A DNA stretch of 64,000 nucleotides from NCBI RefSeq assembly GCF_016428915.1, contig NZ_JAELTP010000008.1, forward strand, positions 29,678 to 93,677, written 5' to 3'. This stretch comes from Pandoraea sp. ASV26 (GTDB lineage: Bacteria; Pseudomonadota; Gammaproteobacteria; Burkholderiales; Burkholderiaceae). Shown piece after piece: positions 9,280 to 18,578 of the stretch; position 1 is the stretch's first letter, and each line of letters starts with the position of its first letter. The notes beneath the pieces are model-generated. The model saw only the letters and a list, made by a program, of their open reading frames with translations. It did no database searches and had not been told where the DNA came from. The translations under genes and the position numbers were made by a program.

Positions 9280-11664
9280 TCAAAACTCTTCCCAATCACC
9301 CGGGTCGCTCGACTTCGTCGGCGATGCGGCCACCGTCGCCCCCGTGGCCCCGGCCACCGGTGCCTTGCCACGTCGCGCCGCCAGTTGCAGCACCTGTGCG
9401 TCTTCCTGCGCATTCGTGGCTGCGGGTGCGGCCGGCGCGGGTGACTGCGGCCGGCGCGTTACCGCACGCGTTGCCCCGCCGCCCGCACTGGCGCGTGCCG
9501 GTGCAGCGCTGGTTGTCGATGCTGCCGATGCTGCTACTGCCGGCACAGCAGGTGCTGCGGGCACTGCCGCGCTAGAGCGCCGCACGGTAGACGCCGTGCG
9601 GTGCATCGTCGCGCCGGGTGCCCCGGCTGCCCCAGTTGCGTTGAAGCTGTCGCCGACACGGAAGACGGCAACGGCGTCGCGCAAGCGATGCGCCTGGTCT
9701 TCGAGCGAGCCCGCTGCGGCAGCCGCTTCTTCCACGAGCGCCGCGTTCTGTTGCGTGACTTCGTCCATCTGCGTCACGGCGCGGTTGACCTGTTCGATGC
9801 CGCTCGACTGTTCCGCCGATGCGGCCGAGATCTCACCCATGATGTCGGTCACGCGCTTGACCGCCTGCACGATCTCGTCCATGGTCTGACCGGCTTTCTC
9901 TACGAGCGCCGAGCCGTTTTCCACGCGTCCCACCGAGTCTTCGATGAGGACCTTGATTTCCTTCGCGGCCGCCGCACTGCGCTGCGCCAGCGTGCGCACT
10001 TCGCCCGCCACCACGGCGAAGCCGCGCCCTTGCTCGCCCGCGCGTGCCGCTTCCACCGCCGCGTTCAACGCGAGAATGTTGGTCTGGAACGCAATGCCTT
10101 CGATCACGCTGATGATGTCGACGATCTTGTGCGAACTCGTCGAGATACCCTGCATCGTTTCGACGACGTTGCCCACCACCTGACCGCCGCGCTCCGCAAT
10201 TTCCGAGGCATTGACCGCCATCGCACTCGCCTGGCGAGCGTTGTCGGCATTCTGCTTGACGGTGGCCGTGAGCTGCTCCATCGATGAAGCCGTCTGCTCC
10301 AGCGAGGCGGCCTGCTGCTCCGTGCGCGCCGACAGATCGGTGTTGCCTGCGGCGATTTCGCGCGAGGCCACGTTGATCGACTCGATGCCTTCACGCACGT
10401 CCGCAACGATCGACAGCAAGCTGTTCTTCATGACCGTGAGGCCAAACAGCAACTGCCCGATTTCGTCACGGCCGGTGCCCTGCGCCTTGCCGGTCAGGTC
10501 GCCCGCGGCGATCTGCTTCGACATCGAGAGCGCAACGCGCAGCGGGTGGTTGATCGCCCGGCGCAGAATGCTGCCGAGCACGAACAACACCACAATGCCG
10601 CCGAGCACCGCCGCGAGCGTGGCCGTGCGCACGAGCGTGTGTTCTTTCTGCGACTGCTGGTACAGATCGGTCGCCTGCGTGAGTTCGAGGCGCGTGAGCA
10701 CGTTCAGCTCGTCGCGCATCGGGCCGTAGGCCGGCTTCACCTTCTCGAGGTACGTCTGTTGCGCGCCTTCGGCCGAACCGGCCTTGAGCATCTCGACCGT
10801 CTGTTGCAGGCCATCCGTCGTGAAGCGCTGGCGAATCACGTTGAAACGCTCTGCCTGCGCCTGCGTCGACGGATCGACCGACTTCATGTACTGCGCCCAC
10901 AGACGATTGATCTCGTCGAGGCTGCCCGCGATTTCGTCACCCGCGCGCTTCATGGCGTCGAGGTTCGGGCTGCCCACGGCTTCCGCCACGAGCAGCACGT
11001 CGCGGTCGAGCTTCTGGCCGATCACGCCCAGCGTGCTCACCGGCACCATGCCGTTCTGATACACCTGCAACAGCTTCTGGTTGCTGCTCGACACGCCCCA
11101 CAGCCCCAATCCGCCGACCACGGCGAGCAAAATCGCGCCGAGCACGATGATGCCGGTCAGGCGCGCGCGCAGCGTGTCGAGTCGCACCTTGCGGATCAAC
11201 GCCGCAATGCCGCCGCGCTCGACCTGACCGCCGCGAATGCGCAGGTTGCCCGCCTGTCCATTGCGAAAGCGCGCGTAGAGCGCTTCCGCCTGCGTCGTCG
11301 CCCCGGCTTCCGGACGCACACGCACCGACGTGTAGCCCACCACCGCGCCGCTCTCGAGCGTCGGCGTCACCGTCGCCAGCACCCAGTAGTAATCGCCGTT
11401 CTTGCGGCGATTCTTGACCAGCCCGGTCCACGTGTCGCCGCGCTGCACGGTCTCCCACAGATCGGCGAACGCCTCCGGCGGCATGTCGGGATGGCGCACG
11501 ATGTTGTGCGGCGCGCCCAGCAGTTCCTCACGCGAATAGCCGCTCACCTCCACGAAGGCGGGATTGGCATACGTGATCCGCCCCTTGAGATCCGTTCGCG
11601 AGATCAGGTACTGATGCTCACCAATGACGAATTCGTTCTGGGTGACGGGCTGGTTATCGCGCAC
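9280..11664 (-). CDS. PAS-containing chemoreceptor, Aer-like (MCP3)
   Basis: A 794-residue receptor starting with GTG at 11662-11664. Residues about 10-115 form a PAS domain with Aer-like features ([23 protein letters not shown]… [10 protein letters not shown]… [17 protein letters not shown]), which in Aer binds FAD and senses redox state. A membrane segment ([21 protein letters not shown]) leads to a periplasmic helical-bundle sensor, a second membrane segment, HAMP and the MCP signalling domain. The protein thus pairs a cytoplasmic PAS with a periplasmic sensor. A long Ala-rich linker ends in DWEEF, a likely CheR/CheB tether. Confidence 0.93.
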   Translation of the reverse strand: MRDNQPVTQNEFVIGEHQYLISRTDLKGRITYANPAFVEVSGYSREELLGAPHNIVRHPDMPPEAFADLWETVQRGDTWTGLVKNRRKNGDYYWVLATVTPTLESGAVVGYTSVRVRPEAGATTQAEALYARFRNGQAGNLRIRGGQVERGGIAALIRKVRLDTLRARLTGIIVLGAILLAVVGGLGLWGVSSSNQKLLQVYQNGMVPVSTLGVIGQKLDRDVLLVAEAVGSPNLDAMKRAGDEIAGSLDEINRLWAQYMKSVDPSTQAQAERFNVIRQRFTTDGLQQTVEMLKAGSAEGAQQTYLEKVKPAYGPMRDELNVLTRLELTQATDLYQQSQKEHTLVRTATLAAVLGGIVVLFVLGSILRRAINHPLRVALSMSKQIAAGDLTGKAQGTGRDEIGQLLFGLTVMKNSLLSIVADVREGIESINVASREIAAGNTDLSARTEQQAASLEQTASSMEQLTATVKQNADNARQASAMAVNASEIAERGGQVVGNVVETMQGISTSSHKIVDIISVIEGIAFQTNILALNAAVEAARAGEQGRGFAVVAGEVRTLAQRSAAAAKEIKVLIEDSVGRVENGSALVEKAGQTMDEIVQAVKRVTDIMGEISAASAEQSSGIEQVNRAVTQMDEVTQQNAALVEEAAAAAGSLEDQAHRLRDAVAVFRVGDSFNATGAAGAPGATMHRTASTVRRSSAAVPAAPAVPAVAASAASTTSAAPARASAGGGATRAVTRRPQSPAPAAPAATNAQEDAQVLQLAARRGKAPVAGATGATVAASPTKSSDPGDWEEF
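9715..10350. repeat. Chemoreceptor signalling-domain DNA repeat, copy 3
   Basis: Third, more diverged copy of the receptor signalling-domain repeat, inside the PAS-containing receptor gene. Borders are approximate. Confidence 0.65.
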
Positions 11665-11773
11665 GTGCTCGGTCTCCGTGGACTGGGGTGAATGGGTTAT
11701 CGTCTGTGAGGTAATGCCGCGGATGTCTCGGTCCGTCTTTCAGGTCTGCTGTCTTGCGAGCTGTCTCAGATGC

Positions 11774-12289
11774 TCAGCTTCCCAGACGCTCGATGAGCGC
11801 CATGTCGTCGCTGGTCATCAGCTTCTCGATGTCCATCAGAATCAGCATGCGGCCTTCGACCGTGCCCAGACCCGTGATGTACTCGGTGGCCAGTTGCGCG
11901 CCGAACTCAGGCGCCGGCTTGATTTCGCCGCCCGCGAGCGTGAGCACGTCCGACACCCCGTCGACCACCATGCCGACCACGCGGCCTGCCACGTTCAGAA
12001 TGATCACGACCGTCTGCGTGTCGTACTCGACGCGGCCCAGTCGGAATTTGATCCGCATGTCCACGATCGGCACGATGATGCCGCGCAGGTTGATTACGCC
12101 CTTGATGAATTCCGGCGCATTGGCGATGCGCGTGACGGCGTCGTAGCCGCGAATCTCCTGCACCTTCAGAATGTCGATGCCGTACTCCTCTTCACCGAGC
12201 GTGAAGACCAGAAATTCCTGACCGTCGCCATCGGTCTGCATGGCGCCGCCCCGGCGCGACACGGCATGCTCTTGCGAAAGGTTGTCCAT
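11774..12289 (-). CDS. cheW: Chemotaxis coupling protein CheW
   Basis: CheW links chemoreceptors to the kinase CheA in the signalling array. The 171-residue protein has a single CheW domain: [42 protein letters not shown] and [16 protein letters not shown] at 12287-12289 has GGAG about 9 nt upstream; a second possible start lies at MQTDGDG. It follows cheA by 17 bp, so the two are co-transcribed and their products probably made in fixed ratio. Confidence 0.96.
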   Translation of the reverse strand: MDNLSQEHAVSRRGGAMQTDGDGQEFLVFTLGEEEYGIDILKVQEIRGYDAVTRIANAPEFIKGVINLRGIIVPIVDMRIKFRLGRVEYDTQTVVIILNVAGRVVGMVVDGVSDVLTLAGGEIKPAPEFGAQLATEYITGLGTVEGRMLILMDIEKLMTSDDMALIERLGS

Positions 12290-12306
12290 CTAACGCGTCT
12301 CCGACT

Positions 12307-14544
12307 TCAGTTGAAGATGGTGGCTGAAGCCGAGCGCTGACCGCGCTGAAGCGCCGCCACGTCGACGATCAAGGCCACACTGCCGTCACCCATGATGGTG
12401 GCGGCGGAAATACCGTGAATACGGCGGTAATTGGTTTCGAGATTCTTCACCACCACCTGCTGCTGACCGACCAGTTCGTCGACGAGCAACGCGAAGCGGC
12501 GGCCTTCGGCCTGAAGGATCACGATGATGCCCTGCGTTGGATCGAGGCGCGCTTGCGGCACGTCGAACGCGCGGTAAAGCTCCACGAGCGGCAGGTACTC
12601 GCCGCGCACCAGCACGACCTGACCTTCGCCGGTCACGGCGCGAATGTCGTCACGACGCGGTTGCAGCGACTCCATCACGAAGTTCAGCGGCAGGATGAAA
12701 ATCTCGGGGCCGACCTTGACGGACATGCCGTCGAGAATCGCGAGCGTGAGCGGCAGCACGATGCGGATCGTGGTGCCCTTGCCGCGCGTGGACAGAATCT
12801 CCACATGCCCGCCCATCTGCTGGATGTTTCGCTTGACGACGTCCATGCCCACGCCACGACCCGACACGTCGGTCACAGCTTCGGCGGTCGAGAAGCCCGG
12901 CGCGAAAATCAGTTGCCAGACTTCCTCGTCCGGCATCGAATCCGACACGTTCATGCCTTGCTGCTGCGCCTTGGCGAGAATCTTCTCGCGACGCAAGCCC
13001 GCGCCGTCGTCGCTCACTTCGATCACGATGTTGCCGCCCTGATGCGCAGCGGAGAGCACCAGTTGGCCGACCGGGTCCTTGCCCGAGGCCAGACGCGCCT
13101 CCGACGTTTCGATACCGTGGTCCAGACTGTTGCGCACCAGGTGCGTGAGCGGATCGATGATGCGCTCGATCAGGCTCTTGTCGAGTTCGGTCGCCTGACC
13201 GAACGTGACGAGCTCGATTTGCTTGCCGAGCTTGCCCGCGAGATCGCGCACCAGACGCGGGAAGCGCGAGAACACATAGTCCATCGGCATCATGCGAATG
13301 GACATCACGGCCTCTTGCAGGTCGCGCGCGTTGCGCTCGAGCTGGCCCATGCCGTTGAAGAGGCGGTCGTGCAGCATCGGATCGAGGCTGCTCGCCGTTT
13401 GCGCGAGCATCGCCTGCGTAATCACCAGTTCGCCCACGAGATTGATGAGCTGGTCGACCTTTTCCACGCCCACGCGAATCGAGCTATTCTCGTGCCCGGC
13501 AGCGGCAGCGGCCGGTGCAGCAGCCGCGCGTTTTTCCGGCGGATGATGCGCACCATTGCCGCCACTGCCGCCACTCCCCGCTTGCGCCACAGGCGCGGCA
13601 GGCACGACGATCTGCTCAGCCACAGGCGGCACCACGACGGCTTGCGGCGCGGCAGGCACTTCGATCGGCGCCGAAGCCGCCGGCGCCTGCGTGAAGATTT
13701 CAGACGTCTGAACCGGGGCCGCGGCAGGCGCTGGCGCCGGGGCAGGTGACGCCGCAGCAGCGGCAGCAGCAGCAGCAGCAGACGCGTCCTGCACGTCGAT
13801 CTGCGACGGCTCGATCACGAAGCAGCACACGGCGAGAATGTCGTCGGCGCCGCACGTGGTGTCGAGCCACAGGTGCAAGGCGTTGCCGCTCGACTGGCGG
13901 CCCGCCACGTGACCAAGGTTGCCCAGTTCTTCCGCGAGCAACGCCTGATCTTTCTCGCCCACGCCGGTGAGCGTGACTTTCAGACGTGTCTGGCCCGGCG
14001 GCACGGGGCTTGCGGGAGCGCCGCTAGCGTCGGTGGCGTCGGTGGCATCGGTGGCGTCGGCCGCCGCAGCGCCAGCGTCATCGGACATCGCCGGTGCCGC
14101 CGGTGCCGCAGGCGCGGCGGCGGCTGGCGTGACCGGTGCGGCAGACGGCGCAGCCCCGCCTTCTTCGGCGGCGAGTTGCTGGAGCACCGCGCAGATGCGC
14201 GTCATCGCCTCGACATCGGGCTCACTGGAGGCGCGGTAGGCATTCAACTGTTGATGCAACACGTCTTTGGTTTCCAGGAAGGTGTCGACCATCTCGGTGC
14301 GCAACTGCAATTCGCCGCGCCGCGCGCGGTCCAGCAGGTTTTCCAGCAGGTGAGTGGTCTCGGTGAGCGCGGTGAAACCGAACGTAGCGGCCCCGCCCTT
14401 GATCGAATGCGCCGCACGGAAAATCGCGTTGAGCTGCTCGTTGTCCGGCGCATCGATATCGAGTGCGAGCAGGAGGTGCTCCATCTCTGCGAGCAACTCT
14501 TCCGCTTCATCGAAAAAGGTCTGGTAGAACTGGGTGATATCCAC
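12307..14544 (-). CDS. cheA: Chemotaxis histidine kinase CheA
   Basis: CheA phosphorylates CheY and CheB in response to receptor state. The 745-residue protein starts with GTG at 14542-14544 (MDITQFYQTFFDEAEELL). Domain order: P1 HPt with phosphoacceptor His46 (AAHSIKGG); an Ala/Pro-rich linker; a P2-like response-regulator docking domain near residues 185-250; another long Ala/Pro/Val linker; the P3 dimerisation domain (VEKVDQLINLVGELVITQ); the P4 ATPase domain with an N box (RNSLDHGIE) and G boxes (DDGAGL, GRGVGMDVV); and the P5 CheW-like domain at the end. All key residues appear intact. Confidence 0.97.
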   Translation of the reverse strand: MDITQFYQTFFDEAEELLAEMEHLLLALDIDAPDNEQLNAIFRAAHSIKGGAATFGFTALTETTHLLENLLDRARRGELQLRTEMVDTFLETKDVLHQQLNAYRASSEPDVEAMTRICAVLQQLAAEEGGAAPSAAPVTPAAAAPAAPAAPAMSDDAGAAAADATDATDATDASGAPASPVPPGQTRLKVTLTGVGEKDQALLAEELGNLGHVAGRQSSGNALHLWLDTTCGADDILAVCCFVIEPSQIDVQDASAAAAAAAAAASPAPAPAPAAAPVQTSEIFTQAPAASAPIEVPAAPQAVVVPPVAEQIVVPAAPVAQAGSGGSGGNGAHHPPEKRAAAAPAAAAAGHENSSIRVGVEKVDQLINLVGELVITQAMLAQTASSLDPMLHDRLFNGMGQLERNARDLQEAVMSIRMMPMDYVFSRFPRLVRDLAGKLGKQIELVTFGQATELDKSLIERIIDPLTHLVRNSLDHGIETSEARLASGKDPVGQLVLSAAHQGGNIVIEVSDDGAGLRREKILAKAQQQGMNVSDSMPDEEVWQLIFAPGFSTAEAVTDVSGRGVGMDVVKRNIQQMGGHVEILSTRGKGTTIRIVLPLTLAILDGMSVKVGPEIFILPLNFVMESLQPRRDDIRAVTGEGQVVLVRGEYLPLVELYRAFDVPQARLDPTQGIIVILQAEGRRFALLVDELVGQQQVVVKNLETNYRRIHGISAATIMGDGSVALIVDVAALQRGQRSASATIFN

Positions 14545-14586
14545 CGGTTTCCTCGTCCTAACTTGGTTGTGCCATCGACGCCATCG

Positions 14587-14970
14587 TCATGCGCCTTCGC
14601 CGACGAGCGAGCCCACCACGTCGACCAGTGCTTCAGGGTCGACCGGCTTGATCAGCCAGCCGCTGGCGCCCGCTTCGCGGGCTGCCGTCTTGTATGCGCC
14701 ATCGACTTCCGTCGTGAGCACCAGAATGGGGGTCTGGGCAAACGCGTCGAGCTCACGCAGTGCACGAATGAGCGACAGGCCATCCATGCCGGGCATGTGC
14801 TGATCGGTCAGCACCAGATCGAAGTTCGCGTTCGACGCCAACGTGAGCGCTTCCTGGCCGTCGCGCGCCGTCGTCACGGCATAGCCGGCTTCGTCGAGCG
14901 TAGCTGCCAGGATCTGACGCATCGACGCGGAATCGTCGACGGCGAGAATCGTGTTGCGAAGGGCCTGCAT
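14587..14970 (-). CDS. CheY-like single-domain response regulator
   Basis: A 127-residue stand-alone receiver domain between motB and cheA, distinct from the cheY at 2262-2660. Phosphoacceptor Asp56 lies in LTDQHMPGMDG, the acidic pair in AVDDSASMR, and the conserved Thr and Lys in VLTTE and IKPVDP. ATG at 14968-14970 has a strong GGAGACGC leader. Such extra CheY-like proteins are often placed next to cheA and may act as phosphate sinks or modulators of CheA. Which role applies here cannot be told from sequence. Confidence 0.92.
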   Translation of the reverse strand: MQALRNTILAVDDSASMRQILAATLDEAGYAVTTARDGQEALTLASNANFDLVLTDQHMPGMDGLSLIRALRELDAFAQTPILVLTTEVDGAYKTAAREAGASGWLIKPVDPEALVDVVGSLVGEGA

Positions 14971-14987
14971 GCGTCTCCTCTTGTCGG

Positions 14988-15992
14988 TTATCGCGCCGCA
15001 GCGCCGGGGGCTGCCGGCGCTACTGGCGCTGCTGGCGGCATCGGCAGACCCGGTACGGCAGGCAATCCGCCGTTGATGGCCTCGTTCACCGCTTCGCTGC
15101 CTGCGCCGCGTGCGTTCGCGGCGTCGATTGTCGGCTGGTCGCCTTCGTGCTTGAACGACTGCTCGGCGCGGCGGTTGAGCACGATGATGCTGATGCGGCG
15201 ATTGATCGGGTTGTACGCGTCGTCGCGATCGAGCGGCACGGTAGACGACAGGCCCACCACACGCAGTACCTTGTCGCCATCGAGCCCGCCCGCGATCAGT
15301 TCGCGGCGCGAGGCGTTCGCGCGATCGGCGGACAACTCCCAGTTGCTGTAGCTCTTGTCGCCCTGCGCGTAGGCCGTGGCGTCGGTATGCCCCGACAGGC
15401 TGATGCGGTTCGGCACATCGTTGAGCGACTTGCCGATCTCGCGCAGGATGTCGCGCATGTACGGCTGCACCTGCGCGCTCGCGTTGGCGAACATCGGTCG
15501 GTTCTGGTCGTCGACGATCTGGATGCGCAGGCCCTCGGTCGTCACATCGATGAGCAACTGCTTGCGGAACTGCTTGAGCGTCGGGTTATTCTCAATGGCC
15601 TTCTCGATGCGCGCCTTGAGTTCGCGCAAACGTTGCGCATCGGCGCGCTCGGCCAGCTCGGTCGTCGTCGCCTGACGCGACCTGACCTGATCGCCACGCG
15701 ACTTCTGGCCGTCGGTGCGCGTCGTGTCGGTGCCGCCGCCGGGAATCACGCCGCTGTTGTCTGCTGCGTTACGCCCGCCGGTGAGCGCCACTTTGAGCGG
15801 CGTGCGGAAGTACTCGGCAATGCCCGTCAACTCCTTGCTGCTCACGGAGCTGAGCAGCCACATCAGCAGGAAGAACGCCATCATGGCCGTCATGAAGTCG
15901 GCATAGGCAATCTTCCACGCGCCGCCATGGTGACCGTGTGCGCCGCGTGCACGGCGCTTGACGATGATGGGCCGCTCTTCTTTCTCGCTCAT
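14988..15992 (-). CDS. motB: Flagellar stator protein MotB
   Basis: MotB forms, with MotA, the proton-driven stator and anchors it to peptidoglycan. The 334-residue protein has a short basic N-terminus, one membrane helix carrying the proton-binding Asp32 (AYADFMTAMMAFFLLMWLL), a plug/linker region, and an OmpA-like peptidoglycan-binding domain with LSGHTDATAYAQ and NWELSADRAN. The tail is Pro/Ala-rich. It lies 12 bp after motA and 17 bp before the CheY-like gene. Confidence 0.97.
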   Translation of the reverse strand: MSEKEERPIIVKRRARGAHGHHGGAWKIAYADFMTAMMAFFLLMWLLSSVSSKELTGIAEYFRTPLKVALTGGRNAADNSGVIPGGGTDTTRTDGQKSRGDQVRSRQATTTELAERADAQRLRELKARIEKAIENNPTLKQFRKQLLIDVTTEGLRIQIVDDQNRPMFANASAQVQPYMRDILREIGKSLNDVPNRISLSGHTDATAYAQGDKSYSNWELSADRANASRRELIAGGLDGDKVLRVVGLSSTVPLDRDDAYNPINRRISIIVLNRRAEQSFKHEGDQPTIDAANARGAGSEAVNEAINGGLPAVPGLPMPPAAPVAPAAPGAAAR

Positions 15993-16004
15993 TGCTGCTG
16001 CCTG

Positions 16005-16865
16005 TCAACGTGCCTTGACCTGTCGCACGTGCTCTTCGAGCTCGGCGAACGACGGACGTACCGTGGAATACAGCACCTTGCGACCGAACTCGATCGAGAG
16101 GGCCGGCGCATAGCCATTCAGGCTGGCGAGCAATGTGACCTTGATGCACTCGTAGAGCTTGACCGACTCGTTGATGCGGTGCTCGATGAGTTGGGCCAGC
16201 GGCGAAATGAAGCCGTAGGCCAGCAAGATGCCGAGGAACGTGCCCACGAGCGCCTGGGCGATCAGTGCCCCCAGCACGGCAGGCGGCTGGTCGGCCGACG
16301 CCATCGTGTGCACCACGCCCATCACCGCGGCCACGATACCGAAGGCCGGCATGGCGTCGCCCGTCTTTTGCAGACAGTGCGCCGGGACTTCGCCCTCATG
16401 ACGGTACGTTTCGATTTCGTGATCCATCAGGTTCTCGATCTCGAACGCGTTCATGTTGCCGCTGACCATCAGGCGCAGATAGTCGGTGAGGAATTCCATG
16501 ATGCGCGGCTCGCCGAGAATGCGCGGGTACTGCGAGAACACCGGGCTCGATGCCGGATCTTCCACGTCCCCTTCGATGGCGAGCATGCCGTCCTTGCGCG
16601 CCTTGGCGAGCAGCACGTACAGGAGCGCCATGAGCTCCATGTACAGGTCTTTGGTGTATTTCGAGCCCTTGAACAGCATCGGCAGCGCTTTCATCGTCGC
16701 CTTGATCGCCTTGCTGTTGTTGCCCACCACGAACGAGCCGACGCCCGCGCCACCGATGATCAGCAGCTCGGTCGGCTGAAACAGCGCGCCCAAGTGGCCC
16801 CCGCCAATGACGAAGCCGCCAAAGACCGATGCCAGAACGATGATGTAACCAATGACGACAAGCAC
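16005..16865 (-). CDS. motA: Flagellar stator protein MotA
   Basis: MotA is the torque-generating, ion-conducting partner of MotB. The 286-residue protein starts with GTG at 16863-16865 (MLVVIGYIIVLASVFGGFVIGGG) preceded by GAGAGG. It has four hydrophobic segments, two at the N-terminus and two after the large cytoplasmic loop (AFGIVAAVMGVVHTM, IAQALVGTFLGILLAYGFISPLA), as in the family. It heads the motAB-che operon, 118 bp after flhC. Confidence 0.97.
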   Translation of the reverse strand: MLVVIGYIIVLASVFGGFVIGGGHLGALFQPTELLIIGGAGVGSFVVGNNSKAIKATMKALPMLFKGSKYTKDLYMELMALLYVLLAKARKDGMLAIEGDVEDPASSPVFSQYPRILGEPRIMEFLTDYLRLMVSGNMNAFEIENLMDHEIETYRHEGEVPAHCLQKTGDAMPAFGIVAAVMGVVHTMASADQPPAVLGALIAQALVGTFLGILLAYGFISPLAQLIEHRINESVKLYECIKVTLLASLNGYAPALSIEFGRKVLYSTVRPSFAELEEHVRQVKAR

Positions 16866-16983
16866 TGCCGGATACCTCTCGCAAAAATACGCCTACGGAA
16901 AAAAATGTCCTTCCTGTTCAGAGGGCTTAACGGCAGACACGCAGGGAAACTGTAGGGGGTGCGACCTCGTGAAGTGGGCCCGC

Positions 16984-17580
16984 TCAGGCGGCCAGCGGGG
17001 AAATATCCGTGCCGGTACCGGGCGACGCCACGGCCGGCGCCAGATCGGCGGCATGCGCGTGTTTTGCTTTCCGGGTCTTACCCGCGCGCGACGGCGGCTG
17101 GCACAGCCCGCAAACGTACTGACCATGCGGCTCGTGCGCGTGCGTGACGAAATGGCCGCCACAACGCGTGCAGGGCGTCATTTGCAGCATCTTGCTGTCG
17201 AAAAAGCGAACCAGCGTCCACGCGCGCGTAAACCCGAGCACGGCCTCCCAGCCATGCAGTTCCACATGCTCCAGGTAAAGCCGGTAAGCCTTGATGATGG
17301 CTTCGATGCCCTGGCATCCACCGTACTGAACCAGATGGCGGTAGATGTTGTGGAAAAGCGATGAGTGGATGTTCGGCAGCCACGTCACGAACCAGTCGGT
17401 CGAGAACGGCAGCATGCCCTTGGGCGGCGACGCCCCTTTGAGCTCTTTGTAGAGTTTGATGAGCCGGTCGCGACTCAGGCTCGTTTCCGCTTCCAGTAAT
17501 TGGAGGCGGGCGCCGAGTTCAATCAGTTCGATAGCCAGTTGAATCTCACGGGCCTCGAGAACGACGCTTTTGGTACGCAT
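16984..17580 (-). CDS. flhC: Flagellar master regulator subunit FlhC
   Basis: FlhC joins FlhD in the hetero-oligomer that activates class II flagellar promoters. ATG at 17578-17580 is preferred over upstream in-frame codons because an AGGAAG site lies upstream and it yields [30 protein letters not shown], the normal FlhC start. The 198-residue protein contains the zinc-binding cysteines (CTRCGGHF … CGLC). It lies 76 bp downstream of flhD, and motAB-che genes follow on the same strand. Confidence 0.97.
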   Translation of the reverse strand: MRTKSVVLEAREIQLAIELIELGARLQLLEAETSLSRDRLIKLYKELKGASPPKGMLPFSTDWFVTWLPNIHSSLFHNIYRHLVQYGGCQGIEAIIKAYRLYLEHVELHGWEAVLGFTRAWTLVRFFDSKMLQMTPCTRCGGHFVTHAHEPHGQYVCGLCQPPSRAGKTRKAKHAHAADLAPAVASPGTGTDISPLAA

Positions 17581-17656
17581 ATACAGGCTTCCTGGCAATT
17601 CACGCAAAGCGCCGCCCCGCAGGACGGCGCAGCACGCGTCGCGTATTTCGTTACGC

Positions 17657-17974
17657 TCAGCCGATCTGCTCGACGGGTTGCCCCGCGAGCAGAATCGATG
17701 CGTGTGACTGCTGCATACCCACGTCCTTCGCCCCATGCGTAAGGGTCGAGAGAATCACGTGGTCGTCGAATCGAAATCGGCACAGAAGCTGGTTCGACCC
17801 CGCAAACTTGACGAGTTGAGCCAGTGTGAGAGAGCCGAGCACGTCGGCAAGCTGGTCGCTGATGCCCAGGCGGAACATTGCCGCCGCCCGATCCTCACGG
17901 ATCAGGCGTTGAGCCAGGACAAGGTAGGAGAGATTCAATTCACGAATCTCGTTCAGTGTTTCGCTGTTTCGCAT
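17657..17974 (-). CDS. flhD: Flagellar master regulator subunit FlhD
   Basis: FlhD forms the FlhD4C2 activator with FlhC. The 105-residue product, starting with ATG at 17972-17974, matches FlhD closely: [27 protein letters not shown] and [21 protein letters not shown]. The ribosome site is poor (GGGGGGCC). Upstream is a noncoding region of about 600 bp that likely carries its control sites, including a dyad at 18102-18120. Confidence 0.96.
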   Translation of the reverse strand: MRNSETLNEIRELNLSYLVLAQRLIREDRAAAMFRLGISDQLADVLGSLTLAQLVKFAGSNQLLCRFRFDDHVILSTLTHGAKDVGMQQSHASILLAGQPVEQIG

Positions 17975-18578
17975 GCGGCCCCCCGGCGCAATGGATGAAT
18001 CTTGCGGTACTACCTTCTATTCCCCCGCATTGTGGACAAGGGCGAAAGATAAAGAAATCGGAGAAAAACTACAGGGGACGGCAAGAAAAGCGGAAGTTTT
18101 TTGTAGGAGTTTTTCCTACACGAGGGGCGCGAGCGGCCCCAACGATGCGCTCGGGGAGAACGATCGGTGGCGAACAGATGACGGCTTCATGAAAATGTCA
18201 CGAAGCTGCGCTTTACTACTTGACTGTATTTCGGCCAGGTTTTGCCGAACTTTAGCGATCCTTGCAAAAAATTTCAGGGGGCTTGGCAAGGGGGCGCTGA
18301 ATCGTACTTTGCCCATCGTGCGAAGACGGGAACAGTGCAATTACAAAGTGTTACAGATGTAGTGCCGCACAACGAATTTCAGGTTTGGAAGGAAAGCTCT
18401 GAGATCAGTTCCCGGAAATTTCCGGTGAACGTGATGCTTTGCGCTTGCGACCCTTACACGTCCTTACCTCCCCCTCCTCCCTTGTTCCCCCCTGGCACCT
18501 CGCGTGTGTTGCAAATTTCAGACACCCGGGATCGCCGGGGGGTCTTGTCTTCGTGCGTTGAAAAGGGGTTCAGGCGCG
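17975..18578. promoter_or_regulatory. Long flhDC upstream region
   Basis: This 604-bp stretch has no convincing gene. It is more AT-rich than its surroundings and contains A/T tracts. On the side of flhD it holds the TGTAGGA/TCCTACA dyad at 18102-18120. The far end is a C-rich tract (18470-18490) just past the 3' end of the efflux gene. It is the natural place for the flhDC promoter and its regulators, but no -10/-35 pair could be chosen with confidence. Confidence 0.5.
18102..18120. promoter_or_regulatory. Perfect dyad upstream of flhDC, RcsB-box-like
   Basis: TGTAGGA at 18102-18108 and TCCTACA at 18114-18120 are perfect inverted arms around a 5-nt centre. Read on the flhD strand the core is TAGGAAAAACTCCTA, resembling the RcsAB box known upstream of E. 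coli flhDC (TAGGAAAAATCTTA). It lies about 130 bp before the flhD start. The regulator is unknown; a NarL/RcsB-type protein is only a suggestion. Confidence 0.5.

Noticed and set aside
13746..13790. GCA/GCAGCA-rich stretch in cheA as a variable microsatellite
   Set aside because: It encodes an ordinary Ala-rich linker between CheA domains; such runs are common in GC-rich genomes.
16866..16983. Sigma28-type flagellar promoter before motA
   Set aside because: No TAAAG-type -35 with a GCCGATAA-type -10 at the right distance could be found by eye.
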